Shown: positions 26,026 through 35,772, counted from the stretch's first letter. The stretch: DNA of 64,000 nucleotides from Mucilaginibacter agri (GCF_009928685.1 NZ_WWEO01000040.1:124001-188000), one strand, 5' to 3'. The notes: generated by a model from the letters alone, not told the origin. Program-made: numbers and translations.

Positions 26026-27963
26026 ATGTCTTTAATCAACATACTGATCGTTGACGATCGTGAAGAAAATATTGTTGCGCTCGAGGCTTTGCTTCAGCGG
26101 GATGACATACAATTGTTTACGACCACATCGCCGAACGAAGCACTTAAATTAGCCTGGGACAACCAGATATCTATTGCACTGGTGGATGTCCAGATGCCTG
26201 AGATGGATGGCTTTGAGCTTGTTGAAATGCTAAAGTCTAACCCGCGCACGCGAGACATTCTCGTGTTGTTTGTTACTGCCATATCTAAAGAAACCAAATA
26301 TGCGGTTAAAGGACTTGGTGCCGGTGCTGTTGATTACCTGTTTAAACCATTAGACCCTTACATAACCTCGGCCAAAGTCGATTCATTTATACAACTGGCC
26401 CGCAGCCAGGCCGACCTTAAACGGAAAAATGAAGAGTTGCAGAATTACGCCATCGTGGTAAAAAACTCTGCCGATATTATTTGTACGGTTAACGCCGAAA
26501 CGCTTAAAATTCAATCCATCAATCCGGCGGTAGAGAAAATTACCGGCCATGTTCCGGCTTCGCTTGTAGGCCAAAATATAACCTCACTGGTTTCCGAAGC
26601 CGAGAGTGCCTCATTCCGCGAGCATTTGGTAAATGTAATTGCCGATCGTACTGCGTATGGCGCATTTGAGTGTAAGTTTGAAACTACTGAAAAGGCCCTG
26701 GTTTGGGTTGAATGCCGCGTAAGTTATCGCAATCAAACGCTGTTTATTAATATCAGCGATATTACAAATCAGAAGAACTATCAGTCTGAACTGATCAAAT
26801 CTAAAGAGGCAGCAGAGTATGGCCGTAAGGTAAAAGAAAACTTTTTGGCTAACATGAGCCATGAGCTTCGCACACCAGTAAACGGCATCATCGGCTTAAG
26901 CGATATGTTGCGCAAAACGGAGATGAACGATCAGCAAATGGGGATGATCAGCTTGCTGGAAACCACTTCGCAATCATTATTGGGCGTTATTAATGACGTA
27001 CTCGATATATCTAAAATAGAGGCGGGCAAATTTAGTATTGTTCGTGCGCCACATGATGTGCATGGCATTATCAAATCGGTTTACGACCTGCTTAAATACA
27101 AGGCAGACGAGAAAAATATCGAGTTTGTTTTAGATATCGCCTCAGATGTACCGCACTATATCATGGTTGATTCGCTACGATTGAACCAGATCTTAATGAA
27201 CTTACTAAGCAACGCTATTAAGTTTACCGAAAGTGGTTTTGTCAAGCTGAGTGTTAAGGTGATCCAAACCCATTTAGATAAGTATAAAATTCAGTTTAGT
27301 GTTGAGGATAGCGGGATAGGTATTTCTCAAGATCGTATCGACCGTATATTCGACTCATTTGAACAAGCTGAAGATGATACTGCTGCCAAATACGGTGGCA
27401 CTGGTTTAGGCCTTGCCATTGTTAAAAAGCTGATTGAGCTTAAAGGCGGCGAACTGGATGTAAGCAGTGTGCCTCAAAAGGGTAGTGTGTTTAGCTTTAC
27501 TAATTGGTATAGCCTGGTTGCAAAACCAAGCGAAGTAAAGCAAAACAAAACAAGCATTAAAGATCTGCAACCGTTTAACAATGTGAAAGTGCTGGTAGCC
27601 GAAGATAACCTGGTGAACCAGTTTATGCTTTCGAAAATATTAAAGGATTGGAAAATTGAGATCGAATTGGTAGACAGTGGCCAAAAAGCTATTGATAAAC
27701 TAATTGTCGGCGATTTTGATCTGATATTGATGGATACCCACATGCCCGAAATGGATGGCTACACAGCTACCAAATATATCCGCTCAAAATTAGAAGAACC
27801 GAAACGCAGTATTCCGATCATATCACTCTCTGCAGCATCATTTGATCACGAGCAGGAGGCAGCATTGGCGTCGGGTATGAATGATGTTTTGGCTAAGCCT
27901 TTCCAGCCTTATCAGCTGCATGAGAAAATGCGCAAGTTTTTAAAGGTAGCAGAAGAAGCTTAA
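26026..27963 (+). CDS. hybrid histidine kinase (REC-PAS-HisKA-HATPase-REC)
   Basis: 645 residues, cytosolic, no membrane segment. An N-terminal receiver has acceptor Asp54 (ALVDVQMPEMDGF). A PAS domain spans about 140-255 (SADIICTVNAETLKIQSINPA). The H-box has His279 (ANMSHELRTPVNG). ATPase motifs are DSGIGI and GGTGLGLAI. The C-terminal receiver has Asp570 (ILMDTHMPEMDGY). The N-terminal receiver could take phosphate from the upstream kinase, making a relay. The 189-base gap after cheR is AT-rich and holds no cheB remnant that I can see. Its end overlaps convergent ogt by four bases. Confidence 0.92.
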   Translation: MSLINILIVDDREENIVALEALLQRDDIQLFTTTSPNEALKLAWDNQISIALVDVQMPEMDGFELVEMLKSNPRTRDILVLFVTAISKETKYAVKGLGAGAVDYLFKPLDPYITSAKVDSFIQLARSQADLKRKNEELQNYAIVVKNSADIICTVNAETLKIQSINPAVEKITGHVPASLVGQNITSLVSEAESASFREHLVNVIADRTAYGAFECKFETTEKALVWVECRVSYRNQTLFINISDITNQKNYQSELIKSKEAAEYGRKVKENFLANMSHELRTPVNGIIGLSDMLRKTEMNDQQMGMISLLETTSQSLLGVINDVLDISKIEAGKFSIVRAPHDVHGIIKSVYDLLKYKADEKNIEFVLDIASDVPHYIMVDSLRLNQILMNLLSNAIKFTESGFVKLSVKVIQTHLDKYKIQFSVEDSGIGISQDRIDRIFDSFEQAEDDTAAKYGGTGLGLAIVKKLIELKGGELDVSSVPQKGSVFSFTNWYSLVAKPSEVKQNKTSIKDLQPFNNVKVLVAEDNLVNQFMLSKILKDWKIEIELVDSGQKAIDKLIVGDFDLILMDTHMPEMDGYTATKYIRSKLEEPKRSIPIISLSAASFDHEQEAALASGMNDVLAKPFQPYQLHEKMRKFLKVAEEA

Positions 27964-28445
27964 AAAGCTAACCGGGTTTGGCCTTGCCCGCTAACCTGGG
28001 CCTCGTGTTCCAGTAACCATTGCTTGCGCCAAAGCCCGCCGGCGTAGCCCGTGAGGCTGCCGTCGGAGCCAATTACACGGTGGCAGGGCACAATAATCCA
28101 TAACTTATTTTTTCCGTTGGTTGAGGCAATTGCCCGTATAGCCAACGGATTTTTCATTTGTTTGGATAGCTGCGCGTAGCTCATGGTTTTACCATAACCA
28201 ATGGTTAACAGCTCCCGCCAAACCTCCTGTTGAAAGGGGGTGCCTGCTTGTTGTAACGGAAGTTCAAATTCAGTTCGTTCGCCGGCAAAATACTCTTCGA
28301 GTTGTTCAATTGCCGAATTCAAAAGCGTGTTATTACCCGTAGACTCAAGTGGAGTTCCCGGCTCTACCAATACCGAGGTAATATACTCATCATCAGCCGT
28401 GATCTGCACGTTTCCTAAAGGCGAAAGATAATGCGCTACATACAT
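27960..28445 (-). CDS. ogt: methylated-DNA-protein-cysteine S-methyltransferase
   Basis: 161 residues. Suicide repair of O6-alkylguanine by transfer of the alkyl group to Cys121 in IIVPCHRVIGSDGSLTGYAGG, the diagnostic motif. GTPFQQEVWRELLTIGYGKTMSYAQLS is the helix-turn-helix DNA-binding part. The N-terminal domain is short, and there is no Ada-type AraC or zinc domain, so this is the Ogt/MGMT form. Cytosolic. It is divergent from ccmB across a GAATC-word repeat pair. Confidence 0.93.
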   Translation of the reverse strand: MYVAHYLSPLGNVQITADDEYITSVLVEPGTPLESTGNNTLLNSAIEQLEEYFAGERTEFELPLQQAGTPFQQEVWRELLTIGYGKTMSYAQLSKQMKNPLAIRAIASTNGKNKLWIIVPCHRVIGSDGSLTGYAGGLWRKQWLLEHEAQVSGQGQTRLAF

Positions 28446-28461
28446 TTTGTAAAGATAAGCA

Positions 28462-28560
28462 AGAGAATCAACAGACGGGAATCAGGAATCAAGGCTCACC
28501 TGGAATTTGTAGTTAAATATCTTGTTTCTTGTTTCTGGCTTCTTGTCTCTCTTTTCTGCA
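28462..28560. repeat. GAATC-word repeats, inverted pair, copy c
   Basis: Left cluster 28462-28497 (words GAATCA, GGGAATCAGGAATCAAGG) and right cluster about 28520-28555 (TCTTGTTTCTTGTTTC). They are in opposite orientation around a unique spacer and abut the CATCTTTG sequence just before the ccmB start. Confidence 0.55.
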
Positions 28561-28570
28561 TCTTTGCGCC

Positions 28571-29254
28571 ATGTCATTGCTCAGCCAAACCAGGCATTTA
28601 CTAAAGAAAGAAATTCTGCTCGAGTGGCGGTCAAAATATGCGTTTAACGGGGTGCTGCTGTACATCGTATCAACGGTGTTTGTATGTTATATAGCATTTA
28701 ACCTTAGCGCGGGATTTACCGAAAGCAAAGGCTATCCCATAGTGTGGAACGTGCTGTTCTGGATCATTATGCTGTTTGCAGCGGTTAACGCCATGTCGAA
28801 AAGCTTTTTGCAGGAGAGCAAGAGCCGCCTGCTGTATTACTATTCTATAGCCAGTCCGCAGGCCATTATCCTTTCTAAGATCATCTACAACATCCTGTTA
28901 ATGTCGTTGCTTAGTATCTTGGCTTTGCTGGTTTACATGCTGTTTTTCACCAACACACTGGGCGACGCTCTGTACTACTTTGTAATTGTACTATTGGGCA
29001 GCATCAGCTTTGCTACTGTATTTACCATGATATCGGCTATAGCAGCTAAGGCGGGTAATGGTGGTACGCTGATGGCTATCTTAAGCTTTCCGGTTGTTAT
29101 TCCGGTTATTTTGCTATTGATCCGCAGTAGCAAAGTGGCGATGGATGGCCTGGAGCGCGGCCTTACTTATGGAAATGTGGGAATACTGTGCGCTATCAAC
29201 GTAATCGTTATCGGAACATCGTTGATATTGTTTCCGTATTTGTGGCAGGATTGA
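28571..29254 (+). CDS. ccmB: heme exporter protein B (cytochrome c maturation)
   Basis: 227 residues with six hydrophobic segments, the CcmB topology; inner membrane. The N-terminal amphipathic part LLKKEILLEWRSKYAFNG and the segment FLQESKSRLLYYYSIASPQAIILSKIIYN are family features. CcmB forms the permease of the CcmABCD complex, which loads heme onto CcmE. No ccmA ATPase gene is adjacent. ATG 28571 is selected because TCTTTGCGCC lies directly upstream, as in phylum promoters; an in-frame ATG 42 bases upstream would place it inside the repeat. First gene of the broken-up ccm region. Confidence 0.9.
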   Translation: MSLLSQTRHLLKKEILLEWRSKYAFNGVLLYIVSTVFVCYIAFNLSAGFTESKGYPIVWNVLFWIIMLFAAVNAMSKSFLQESKSRLLYYYSIASPQAIILSKIIYNILLMSLLSILALLVYMLFFTNTLGDALYYFVIVLLGSISFATVFTMISAIAAKAGNGGTLMAILSFPVVIPVILLLIRSSKVAMDGLERGLTYGNVGILCAINVIVIGTSLILFPYLWQD

Positions 29255-29366
29255 TTATTAAATCTTTAGGCGCAAACGTGGCATAACATTTTTTGTAATT
29301 GTTACGTTAAGGTTCACCAACACTTCATTTTCAATAAGTATACTTGTAGTAAATTCCGGTTATTAT

Positions 29367-30557
29367 ATGCGTTCAATACTGCTGCTTTTTGTGGGTTTAT
29401 TTCTGGTGGTTAATTGCCAGGCACAAAGCGGAACTGTTACAGGCAAAGTCACCATTAAAAGCAGCCATGCGCCCTTAGCCAAAGCCAGCGTATTTTTAAG
29501 TAATGCTACATTTGGTACTGTTACCGGCGACGATGGTACGTTTACGCTGAACGGTGTTCGCCCCGGGCAGTACGAATTGGTAGTAACTACAGTAGGGTAT
29601 GAGGATTATACGCAAACCATACTGGTTGGGCCAACCCCTGTAAAGGTAGAGGCCGAAATGGTGCCCAAAGTAACGGAGCTTCGCGAAGTAGTGATAACGA
29701 GTGGAGGAAGCTGGAAGCGTAATTACGAAAACTTTGTACGCGACTTTTTAGGGGTGTCTGACGATGCCAAAAAATGCCGTATCCTAAATCCAACCGATCT
29801 TAATCTCCTCAATCATAAAACCAAGAAATATCTGGAAGGTTACTCTTACGACTTTCTGAATATCGATAACTATGCCCTTGGCTACAAGGTTAAAATACTA
29901 CTGAAGGATTTCAAGAGTGATAACTTAAACCACATTATCTCGTGGAGTGGCAAGGTATTGTTTCAGGAAATGACAGGATCTGCCGAGCAGAAAAAGAAAT
30001 GGGCTGCCCGCCGCGAAGAACTTTACTACGGGTCGAGCATGCACTTTTTCAGGTCGCTGTTGAATAACACGATGGATAAGGACGGTTTTGTAATTCGCGT
30101 ATTGCAGCGTAAGCCTAATCCTTACCGAGCCCCCGAAGATGTTATTGCGCAAAAGATCGATAAGTTTATTAATACCAACCGCGATTCCGCCCGTTACTGG
30201 ATAGATCAGGAGAACATGAATAAGTTTAACGAAACACTGATCCGCCAGCCGTTAAACATTGAAGACGTAGTGCGCCGGACTGAAAATCCGGATATCTTTG
30301 CCATAACTTTCCCGAAATACCTTTATGTGGTTTACACCAAACGCAGGGAGACAGTTTATTTTAAAGATATTTACCGCCCGCTGGATATGGAAAACTTCGA
30401 GACCAGTATCATCACCCTTTACCATGAATATGCGCTTTTCGACCGCAACGGCGTAGTGATATCGCCTAATAGTGTACTGCATGAAGGTGCCTGGTCGCTG
30501 GCTAAAGTTGCCGAATTGCTGCCCGTAGATTATGTGCCGGGTGACAGTAAAAACTAA
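29367..30557 (+). CDS. carboxypeptidase-regulatory-domain protein, exported
   Basis: 396 residues. Signal peptide about 1-19 (LLLFVGLFLVVNCQA). A carboxypeptidase D regulatory-like beta-sandwich spans about 22-110 (GTVTGKVTIKSSHAPLAKAS, GDDGTFTLNGVRPGQYELVV, GYEDYTQTI). The rest, from NYENFVRDFLGVSDDAKKC to the end, is an uncharacterised domain seen with this N-terminal module in Bacteroidota. No TonB barrel is present, and the gene is short for a receptor. It is inserted between ccmB and ccmC; whether it helps cytochrome maturation is unknown. Confidence 0.8.
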   Translation: MRSILLLFVGLFLVVNCQAQSGTVTGKVTIKSSHAPLAKASVFLSNATFGTVTGDDGTFTLNGVRPGQYELVVTTVGYEDYTQTILVGPTPVKVEAEMVPKVTELREVVITSGGSWKRNYENFVRDFLGVSDDAKKCRILNPTDLNLLNHKTKKYLEGYSYDFLNIDNYALGYKVKILLKDFKSDNLNHIISWSGKVLFQEMTGSAEQKKKWAARREELYYGSSMHFFRSLLNNTMDKDGFVIRVLQRKPNPYRAPEDVIAQKIDKFINTNRDSARYWIDQENMNKFNETLIRQPLNIEDVVRRTENPDIFAITFPKYLYVVYTKRRETVYFKDIYRPLDMENFETSIITLYHEYALFDRNGVVISPNSVLHEGAWSLAKVAELLPVDYVPGDSKN

Positions 30558-30647
30558 CTTTCTTTAAAACTTACACAGCATTAGGCGTAGAACAATGATA
30601 CTATTGTAAATCTTCTATGCACGCATAATAAAACTGTGTTATTTATT

Positions 30648-30655
30648 TAACTTTG
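30648..30655 (+). promoter_or_regulatory. possible ccmC -7 element
   Basis: TAACTTTG, 17 bases before the ATG at 30673, matches TAnnTTTG. No good TTG at the right spacing. Confidence 0.35.
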
Positions 30656-30672
30656 CTGCGTTTTTAAAACAA

Positions 30673-31347
30673 ATGAAGTTTATTTATCAAACCTGGTGGA
30701 AAGTACTCACAGTACTTGTCATCCTATACACACTCTTCGCCGGCCTTCTTTTGGGCGTACCCCGACTGCCGATAATGCACGAAACAATCCGCAATGTATA
30801 CTTTCACGTGCCCATGTGGATGGCTATGTTTACGGTTTTTACCATATCGGTAGTTTACAGCATCAAATACTTAATGAGCGGCAAGCCAGAGCATGACCTT
30901 ATTGCGGTTGAATGTGCTAATACGGGCGTTTTCTTCTTCGTAATCGGCTTAGTAACCGGCATGATGTGGGCCAAATATACATGGGGCGAATACTGGAGCA
31001 ACGACCCTAAACAAAACAGCGCCGCAATAGCATTTTTGCTTTATTGCGCTTACCTGGTATTGCGTAACTCTATAGACGAGGAACAAAAACGAGCCAAAAT
31101 TTCGGCCATCTATAACATCTTCGCCTTCCCGGTAATGATCGTGCTGATCATGATCCTGCCAAGGATGACAGATTCGCTTCACCCTGGTAATGGTGGTAAC
31201 CCTGCCTTTGGTAAGCTGGATCTGGATAACCGTATGCGTGTAGTGCTTTACCCGGCCTTTATAGCCTGGAGCTTTATGGGCGTATGGATAGCATCAATCC
31301 GCTACCGCATCAGTTTAATTGAATACAAAAAAAATGCAATTGATTAA
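30673..31347 (+). CDS. ccmC: heme exporter / cytochrome c biogenesis protein CcmC
   Basis: 224 residues, six hydrophobic segments, inner membrane. The tryptophan-rich heme-handling motif is seen in MMWAKYTWGEYWSNDPKQNSA (the WGxxWxxDP form). Flanking His residues that would ligate heme are His59 region NVYFHVP and the later DSLHPG. CcmC presents heme to CcmE. The start MKFIYQTWWKVLTVLVILYT is at the expected place. A one-base gap joins it to the ccmD-like gene. Confidence 0.92.
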   Translation: MKFIYQTWWKVLTVLVILYTLFAGLLLGVPRLPIMHETIRNVYFHVPMWMAMFTVFTISVVYSIKYLMSGKPEHDLIAVECANTGVFFFVIGLVTGMMWAKYTWGEYWSNDPKQNSAAIAFLLYCAYLVLRNSIDEEQKRAKISAIYNIFAFPVMIVLIMILPRMTDSLHPGNGGNPAFGKLDLDNRMRVVLYPAFIAWSFMGVWIASIRYRISLIEYKKNAID

Positions 31348-31348
31348 T

Positions 31349-31558
31349 ATGAAGAAACTTGCACTGATCATCGTTCTGCTTATCAGTTTTATCCCGGTAT
31401 TTGCTCAATCGGGTAGGGATGTGGAGATGGCAGACACCCTGCGTAGCAATGGTCGGATATATGTTGTTGTGGCCACTATAGCTATCGTATTTATAGGTTT
31501 GGCCATCTATCTGTTCGCCATTGACAGACGTTTAAAAAAACTTGAAAACGATAAGTAG
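31349..31558 (+). CDS. CcmD-like small membrane protein
   Basis: 69 residues. A first hydrophobic segment at 1-18 ends FAQ and could be a signal peptide. A second at about 38-57 (IYVVVATIAIVFIGLAIYLF) is followed by a basic, Lys-rich tail RRLKKLENDK, the pattern of CcmD. It starts one base after the ccmC stop; an alternative ATG at 31334 would overlap ccmC. CcmD stabilises the CcmABC-CcmE complex. The assignment is by position, size and topology, not by a strong motif. Confidence 0.75.
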   Translation: MKKLALIIVLLISFIPVFAQSGRDVEMADTLRSNGRIYVVVATIAIVFIGLAIYLFAIDRRLKKLENDK

Positions 31559-31604
31559 TTTTCAATTGTACTAATCCAATTATATTATACTCAATATTTA
31601 AATT

Positions 31605-33038
31605 ATGGCTACTAACAATAATGTCGCATACGGGGACACCCATTTTTTTGGAGACGTATGTAAAAATTTCGATCATGCCGCCCAGTTTACCAAGCACGAT
31701 GCCGGTCTGTTAGATCAGATCAGATCATGCAACAGCGTTTACCGCTTTCGTTTCCCTATCCGCAAAGGAAATGGTTTCGAGGTAATTGATGCCTGGCGTG
31801 TAGAGCACTCACATCACCAGTCGCCAACCAAAGGCGGTATCCGCTATAGCGAAATGGTTAATGAGGACGAAGTAATGGCACTTGCTGCATTAATGACTTA
31901 CAAGTGTGCTATCGTAAACGTACCATTTGGTGGTGCTAAAGGTGGTATCAAGATCAACCCTAAAAACTATACCGTACAGGAGCTCGAAAATATCACTCGT
32001 CGTTATACCGTAGAGTTGATCAAAAAGAACTTTATTGGCCCAAGCATCGACGTACCTGCTCCGGATTACGGATCGGGCGAACGCGAAATGAGTTGGATTG
32101 CTGATACTTATGCTACCATGAACCCAGGTCAGCTGGATGCTTTAGGTTGCGTTACAGGTAAACCAATTGCGCTGCACGGTATTGCAGGTAGAAGAGAAGC
32201 TACCGGCCGTGGCGTTGCTATTGCTATCCGCGAGTGCGTAAGCGTTGGTGAGGATATGCAAAAAATTGGCCTTACTGCTGGTATTGCCGGTAAAAGGGTA
32301 ATTGTACAAGGTTTAGGTAACGTAGGTTTCTACTCGGCTAAATTTTTATCTGAGTTTGGTGCCGTTATTGTTGGCCTTTGCGAATACGAAGGTGCCATTT
32401 ATAACGAAAGCGGTTTAGATGTTGAAGCCGTGTTTAATCACCGCAAAGAAACCGGATCTATTTTAGGTTACCCGGGTGCTAAAGAGTTTAAAAACTCTGG
32501 CGAAGGTTTGGAGCAACCATGCGATATCCTGGTGCCCGCCGCTTTAGAGAACCAGATCACCATCGAAAACGTTGGCCGTTTACAAACCAAAATAATTGCA
32601 GAAGGTGCTAACGGCCCAACTAGTCCGGAAGCTGAGGCTGCTTTTTACGAAGCTGGCGGTATCATTATCCCGGATATGTATGCTAACGCCGGTGGTGTTA
32701 CCGTATCGTACTTCGAGTGGTTAAAAAATCTTTCGCACGTAGCATTTGGCCGTATGAACCGTCGTTTCGAGGAAAATTCTAACCTTAACCTGGTTAACAT
32801 GGTTGAAGGTATTACAGGAGTAGCTTTAACTCCGATTCAACGTACTACCATTATTAAAGGTGCATCGGAATTGGAGTTAGTGAACTCTGGTTTAGAAGAT
32901 ACCATGATTCGCTCTTACCACGAGATACGTGAGACCTATAAGAACAACAGCAAAATAGATACTCTGCGTACTGCTGCGCTGGTTGGTTCTATTAACAAAA
33001 TTGCTGTTTCATACCAAAACTTAGGTGTTTGGCCGTGA
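31605..33038 (+). CDS. gdhA: Glu/Leu/Phe/Val family amino-acid dehydrogenase, probably glutamate dehydrogenase
   Basis: 477 residues, cytosolic, hexameric family. Catalyses reversible oxidative deamination, most likely glutamate to 2-oxoglutarate. The ELFV dimerisation/catalytic domain has [40 protein letters not shown] with catalytic Lys residues, and the [20 protein letters not shown] loop. The NAD(P)-binding Rossmann motif is [19 protein letters not shown]. Its N-terminal portion with [17 protein letters not shown] is typical of Bacteroidota. It sits inside the ccm cluster and ends in a strong terminator at 33083-33114. Confidence 0.92.
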   Translation: MATNNNVAYGDTHFFGDVCKNFDHAAQFTKHDAGLLDQIRSCNSVYRFRFPIRKGNGFEVIDAWRVEHSHHQSPTKGGIRYSEMVNEDEVMALAALMTYKCAIVNVPFGGAKGGIKINPKNYTVQELENITRRYTVELIKKNFIGPSIDVPAPDYGSGEREMSWIADTYATMNPGQLDALGCVTGKPIALHGIAGRREATGRGVAIAIRECVSVGEDMQKIGLTAGIAGKRVIVQGLGNVGFYSAKFLSEFGAVIVGLCEYEGAIYNESGLDVEAVFNHRKETGSILGYPGAKEFKNSGEGLEQPCDILVPAALENQITIENVGRLQTKIIAEGANGPTSPEAEAAFYEAGGIIIPDMYANAGGVTVSYFEWLKNLSHVAFGRMNRRFEENSNLNLVNMVEGITGVALTPIQRTTIIKGASELELVNSGLEDTMIRSYHEIRETYKNNSKIDTLRTAALVGSINKIAVSYQNLGVWP

Positions 33039-33041
33039 TCA

Positions 33042-33076
33042 ATTAGAATCAAGAATCGAGAGACAAGAATCAAGAT
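33042..33076. repeat. GAATC-word repeat, copy d
   Basis: Words GAATCAAGAATCGAGA and CAAGAATCAAGA directly after the gdhA stop. It is single rather than paired and lies downstream, not upstream, of a gene. Confidence 0.55.
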
Positions 33077-33082
33077 AAAGAC

Positions 33083-33114
33083 AGCCGCTTTGAATTTTTC
33101 AAAGCGGCTTTTTT
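33083..33114 (+). terminator. intrinsic terminator after gdhA
   Basis: Perfect 12-bp stem AGCCGCTTTGAA / TTCAAAGCGGCT with a three-base loop (33095-33097) and a following T tract at 33109-33114. Confidence 0.85.
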
Positions 33115-33260
33115 GTGCCTTTCGAAACCGAACAATCGGCTGTTCGGTTTTGATACAAGATTTTAATTTTATGTTACTTAAATTATTGTTTATTAGTATG
33201 TTATATAATTGGCATTAAATTTACATTATTTGGTGTGGATTCCAATTAAAGGCCTTTATT

Positions 33261-35624
33261 ATGATCAAGAACAACTTAAAAATTGCCTGGCGCGGTTTTT
33301 TAAGAGACCGTCAGTTTAGTTTTCTTAACCTGGCCGGTTTGGCTACGGGTATTGCCTGCGCTTTGCTTATCTACGTGTGGGTAAGTGATCAGTTAAGCTT
33401 CGATAAGTTTTTTGCCAATGACGATCAGTTGTACCAGCTTATGGAACAACGCGGCCCCGACAAAATGTTGTCCGACGAATCATCGGGAATGCTGGGCGAA
33501 ACGTTGATCCTTAAAGTGCCCGAGATTAAATATCAGGCTTCGGTTGCCCCGCCAGATTGGTTTCAGAAGTTTACCCTTTCTACAGGCGATAAAAATATCA
33601 AAGCAAGTGGGCAATATGCCGGTAAAGATTATTTCAATATCTTTTCTTTTAAACTGCTCGAAGGGTTAAAAGACAAAGTACTGGCCGATAAGAATTCCAT
33701 TGTTATATCCGACGAGCTGGCAAAAAAGCTTTTCAATACAACCGACAATTTGGTTGGAAAAGTAATCCATTTCCAACATCAAACCGATTTCTTTATATCA
33801 GGTGTATTCGAAAAGACGCCATACAACTCCTCACAACAATTTGACTTTGTGCTGCCTTTCGAATATTTGAAAGATACCCAACCCTGGGTTAAATCCTGGG
33901 ATAATACAGGCCCGCACAATTTTGTGCTGCTACAAAAGGGAACGGATATTCACGTATTTAATCAAAAGATTAAAAACGTATTTCGTGAACGAGACAGCAA
34001 CGACAGCACCCGGACTGCCATAGCCATGAAGTTTTCGGATAACTATTTGCTTAATACCTTTAGCCATGGCGCTAAAGTTGGTAGCAAAGTGGAGTATGTT
34101 AAGCTGTTTTCGCTTATCGCCATTTTTATCTTAGTTATCGCCTGTATCAATTTCATGAACCTTTCTACAGCAAAGGCTTCAAGACGCATGAAAGAAGTGG
34201 GTGTACGTAAGGTAGTCGGGGCAGCGCGCAGTCAACTGGTTATTCAGTTTTTAACCGAGGCTTTACTAATCACCACATTCGCTGTAATACTGGCCATTGG
34301 TATGGCTTTCTTCCTGTTGCCTCAGTTTAACCTCATCACCGGCCGGGATCTGAGCCTACATTTTAATCTGCAATTAGTTATTTCGTTAATAGCCATTACT
34401 TTGTTCACGGGTGTATTGTCGGGTAGTTATCCGGCGCTTTACTTGTCTAAGTTTAGTCCGCTTACTGTGCTGAAAAACAAGGTGCATACTTCGTTTTCGG
34501 CTATGCTATCCCGCAAAGGATTAGTGGTGTTTCAGTTTACGGTGTCGGTGATATTGATTATCTCGGTATTTATTATCTATCAGCAAGTTCAATATATCCA
34601 ATCTACAAGCCCTGGTTATAATAAAGACAATGTGATCCGTTTTGATTCTGAAGGCAGGCTTCAGGGTACAGAAGAAACATTTATAGACCAACTTAAAACC
34701 ATTCCAGGAGTTGTCAACGCCACCTTTACGTTAAACAATGTAGTAGGCAGAAACTTTGCTACTAATGGCCTCGATTGGGAGGGTAAAGGTAACAAAGAGC
34801 TTTATTTCGAAGGTTTTGGCGGTGGCCCTAATTTTATCGAAACCATGAATATGAAAATGGCATCAGGACGAAGCTTCTCCAAAAACTATGGGGATGAGGA
34901 TAACAAAATTATCATTAATGAAGCGGGCGTCGCTGCTATGCACCTCCAAAACCCTGTCGGAAAAAACGTAAGGCTTTTCGGTCAACCGAAACAAATTATC
35001 GGCGTGGTGAAGGATTTTCATTTCGAATCACTACATGAAACTGTTAAGCCTGCATACGTTCAATTAGTGCACCAAGGCAACAACCCATGGTATAAAATTA
35101 TGGTGAGGATTAAGCCCGGTGATCAAAAAGAAACTATTGAACGGATAGGAGAGTTGTATCAGAACTATAACATAGGCTTCCCTTTTACTTATGGATTTTT
35201 AGATGAAGCCTATCAAAAGCAATATGAAGCCGAAACGCGGGTAGCTACTTTATCCAGGTATTTCTCTGGTCTTGCAATCTTAATTTCTTGTCTTGGCTTG
35301 TTTGGATTAGCCGCCTTTACCGCACAAAGGCGTCAGAAAGAGATTGGTATCCGCAAGGTAATTGGCGCTTCGGTAAGTGGTATCACTATGATGTTATCTA
35401 AAGAGTTCTTGAAACTAGTGCTTATTTCATTGTTATTCGCCTTCCCGATATCCTGGTGGTTAATGCATAATTGGCTCCTTGGTTTTGCCTATCGCATCCA
35501 TATCAGCGCCTTGGTGTTTGTTGCGGCAGGGGTGGCTATAATACTCATTACGCTTGTTACTGTAAGTTATCAAAGTATTAAGGCCGCGCTGATAAACCCC
35601 GTTAAAAGCCTACGTTCCGAATAG
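33261..35624 (+). CDS. FtsX/MacB-type ABC transporter permease
   Basis: 787 residues, inner membrane. Two copies of the FtsX-like permease module are visible. The first has a TM at about 20-40 (LNLAGLATGIACALLIYVWV), a large periplasmic MacB-like domain, and TMs near 285, 330 and 375. The second has a TM at 420-440, a periplasmic domain, and TMs at about 680, 725 and 760. The signature loop KEVGVRKVVGAARSQLVIQFL recurs as KEIGIRKVIGASVSGITMML. No ATPase gene is adjacent. Such orphan permeases are frequent in Bacteroidota, often in export of unknown substrates. Confidence 0.9.
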   Translation: MIKNNLKIAWRGFLRDRQFSFLNLAGLATGIACALLIYVWVSDQLSFDKFFANDDQLYQLMEQRGPDKMLSDESSGMLGETLILKVPEIKYQASVAPPDWFQKFTLSTGDKNIKASGQYAGKDYFNIFSFKLLEGLKDKVLADKNSIVISDELAKKLFNTTDNLVGKVIHFQHQTDFFISGVFEKTPYNSSQQFDFVLPFEYLKDTQPWVKSWDNTGPHNFVLLQKGTDIHVFNQKIKNVFRERDSNDSTRTAIAMKFSDNYLLNTFSHGAKVGSKVEYVKLFSLIAIFILVIACINFMNLSTAKASRRMKEVGVRKVVGAARSQLVIQFLTEALLITTFAVILAIGMAFFLLPQFNLITGRDLSLHFNLQLVISLIAITLFTGVLSGSYPALYLSKFSPLTVLKNKVHTSFSAMLSRKGLVVFQFTVSVILIISVFIIYQQVQYIQSTSPGYNKDNVIRFDSEGRLQGTEETFIDQLKTIPGVVNATFTLNNVVGRNFATNGLDWEGKGNKELYFEGFGGGPNFIETMNMKMASGRSFSKNYGDEDNKIIINEAGVAAMHLQNPVGKNVRLFGQPKQIIGVVKDFHFESLHETVKPAYVQLVHQGNNPWYKIMVRIKPGDQKETIERIGELYQNYNIGFPFTYGFLDEAYQKQYEAETRVATLSRYFSGLAILISCLGLFGLAAFTAQRRQKEIGIRKVIGASVSGITMMLSKEFLKLVLISLLFAFPISWWLMHNWLLGFAYRIHISALVFVAAGVAIILITLVTVSYQSIKAALINPVKSLRSE

Positions 35625-35630
35625 CATTCA

Positions 35631-35659
35631 AGCCCGGCCGGCTGAAAGTCGACCGGGCT
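35631..35659 (+). terminator. hairpin after the ABC permease
   Basis: AGCCCGGCCGGC pairs with GTCGACCGGGCT across a five-base loop with two mismatches. Only a weak T-rich tail follows. Probable terminator. Confidence 0.6.
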
Positions 35660-35672
35660 ATTTCATCCCCAA

Positions 35673-35712
35673 AGTCTCGATTCCTGACTCTCGATTCTTG
35701 ATTCTCTTTTCC
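35673..35712. repeat. GAATC-word repeat, copy e
   Basis: Words CTCGATTCCTGACTCTCGATTC and CTTGATTCTC about 60 bases upstream of the ccmE promoter, oriented toward ccmE. Confidence 0.55.
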
Positions 35713-35772
35713 GAAGAATGATTCTAAATAACATATATGTGTTGTAATAAACATTATTAGCTACACGTTTTG

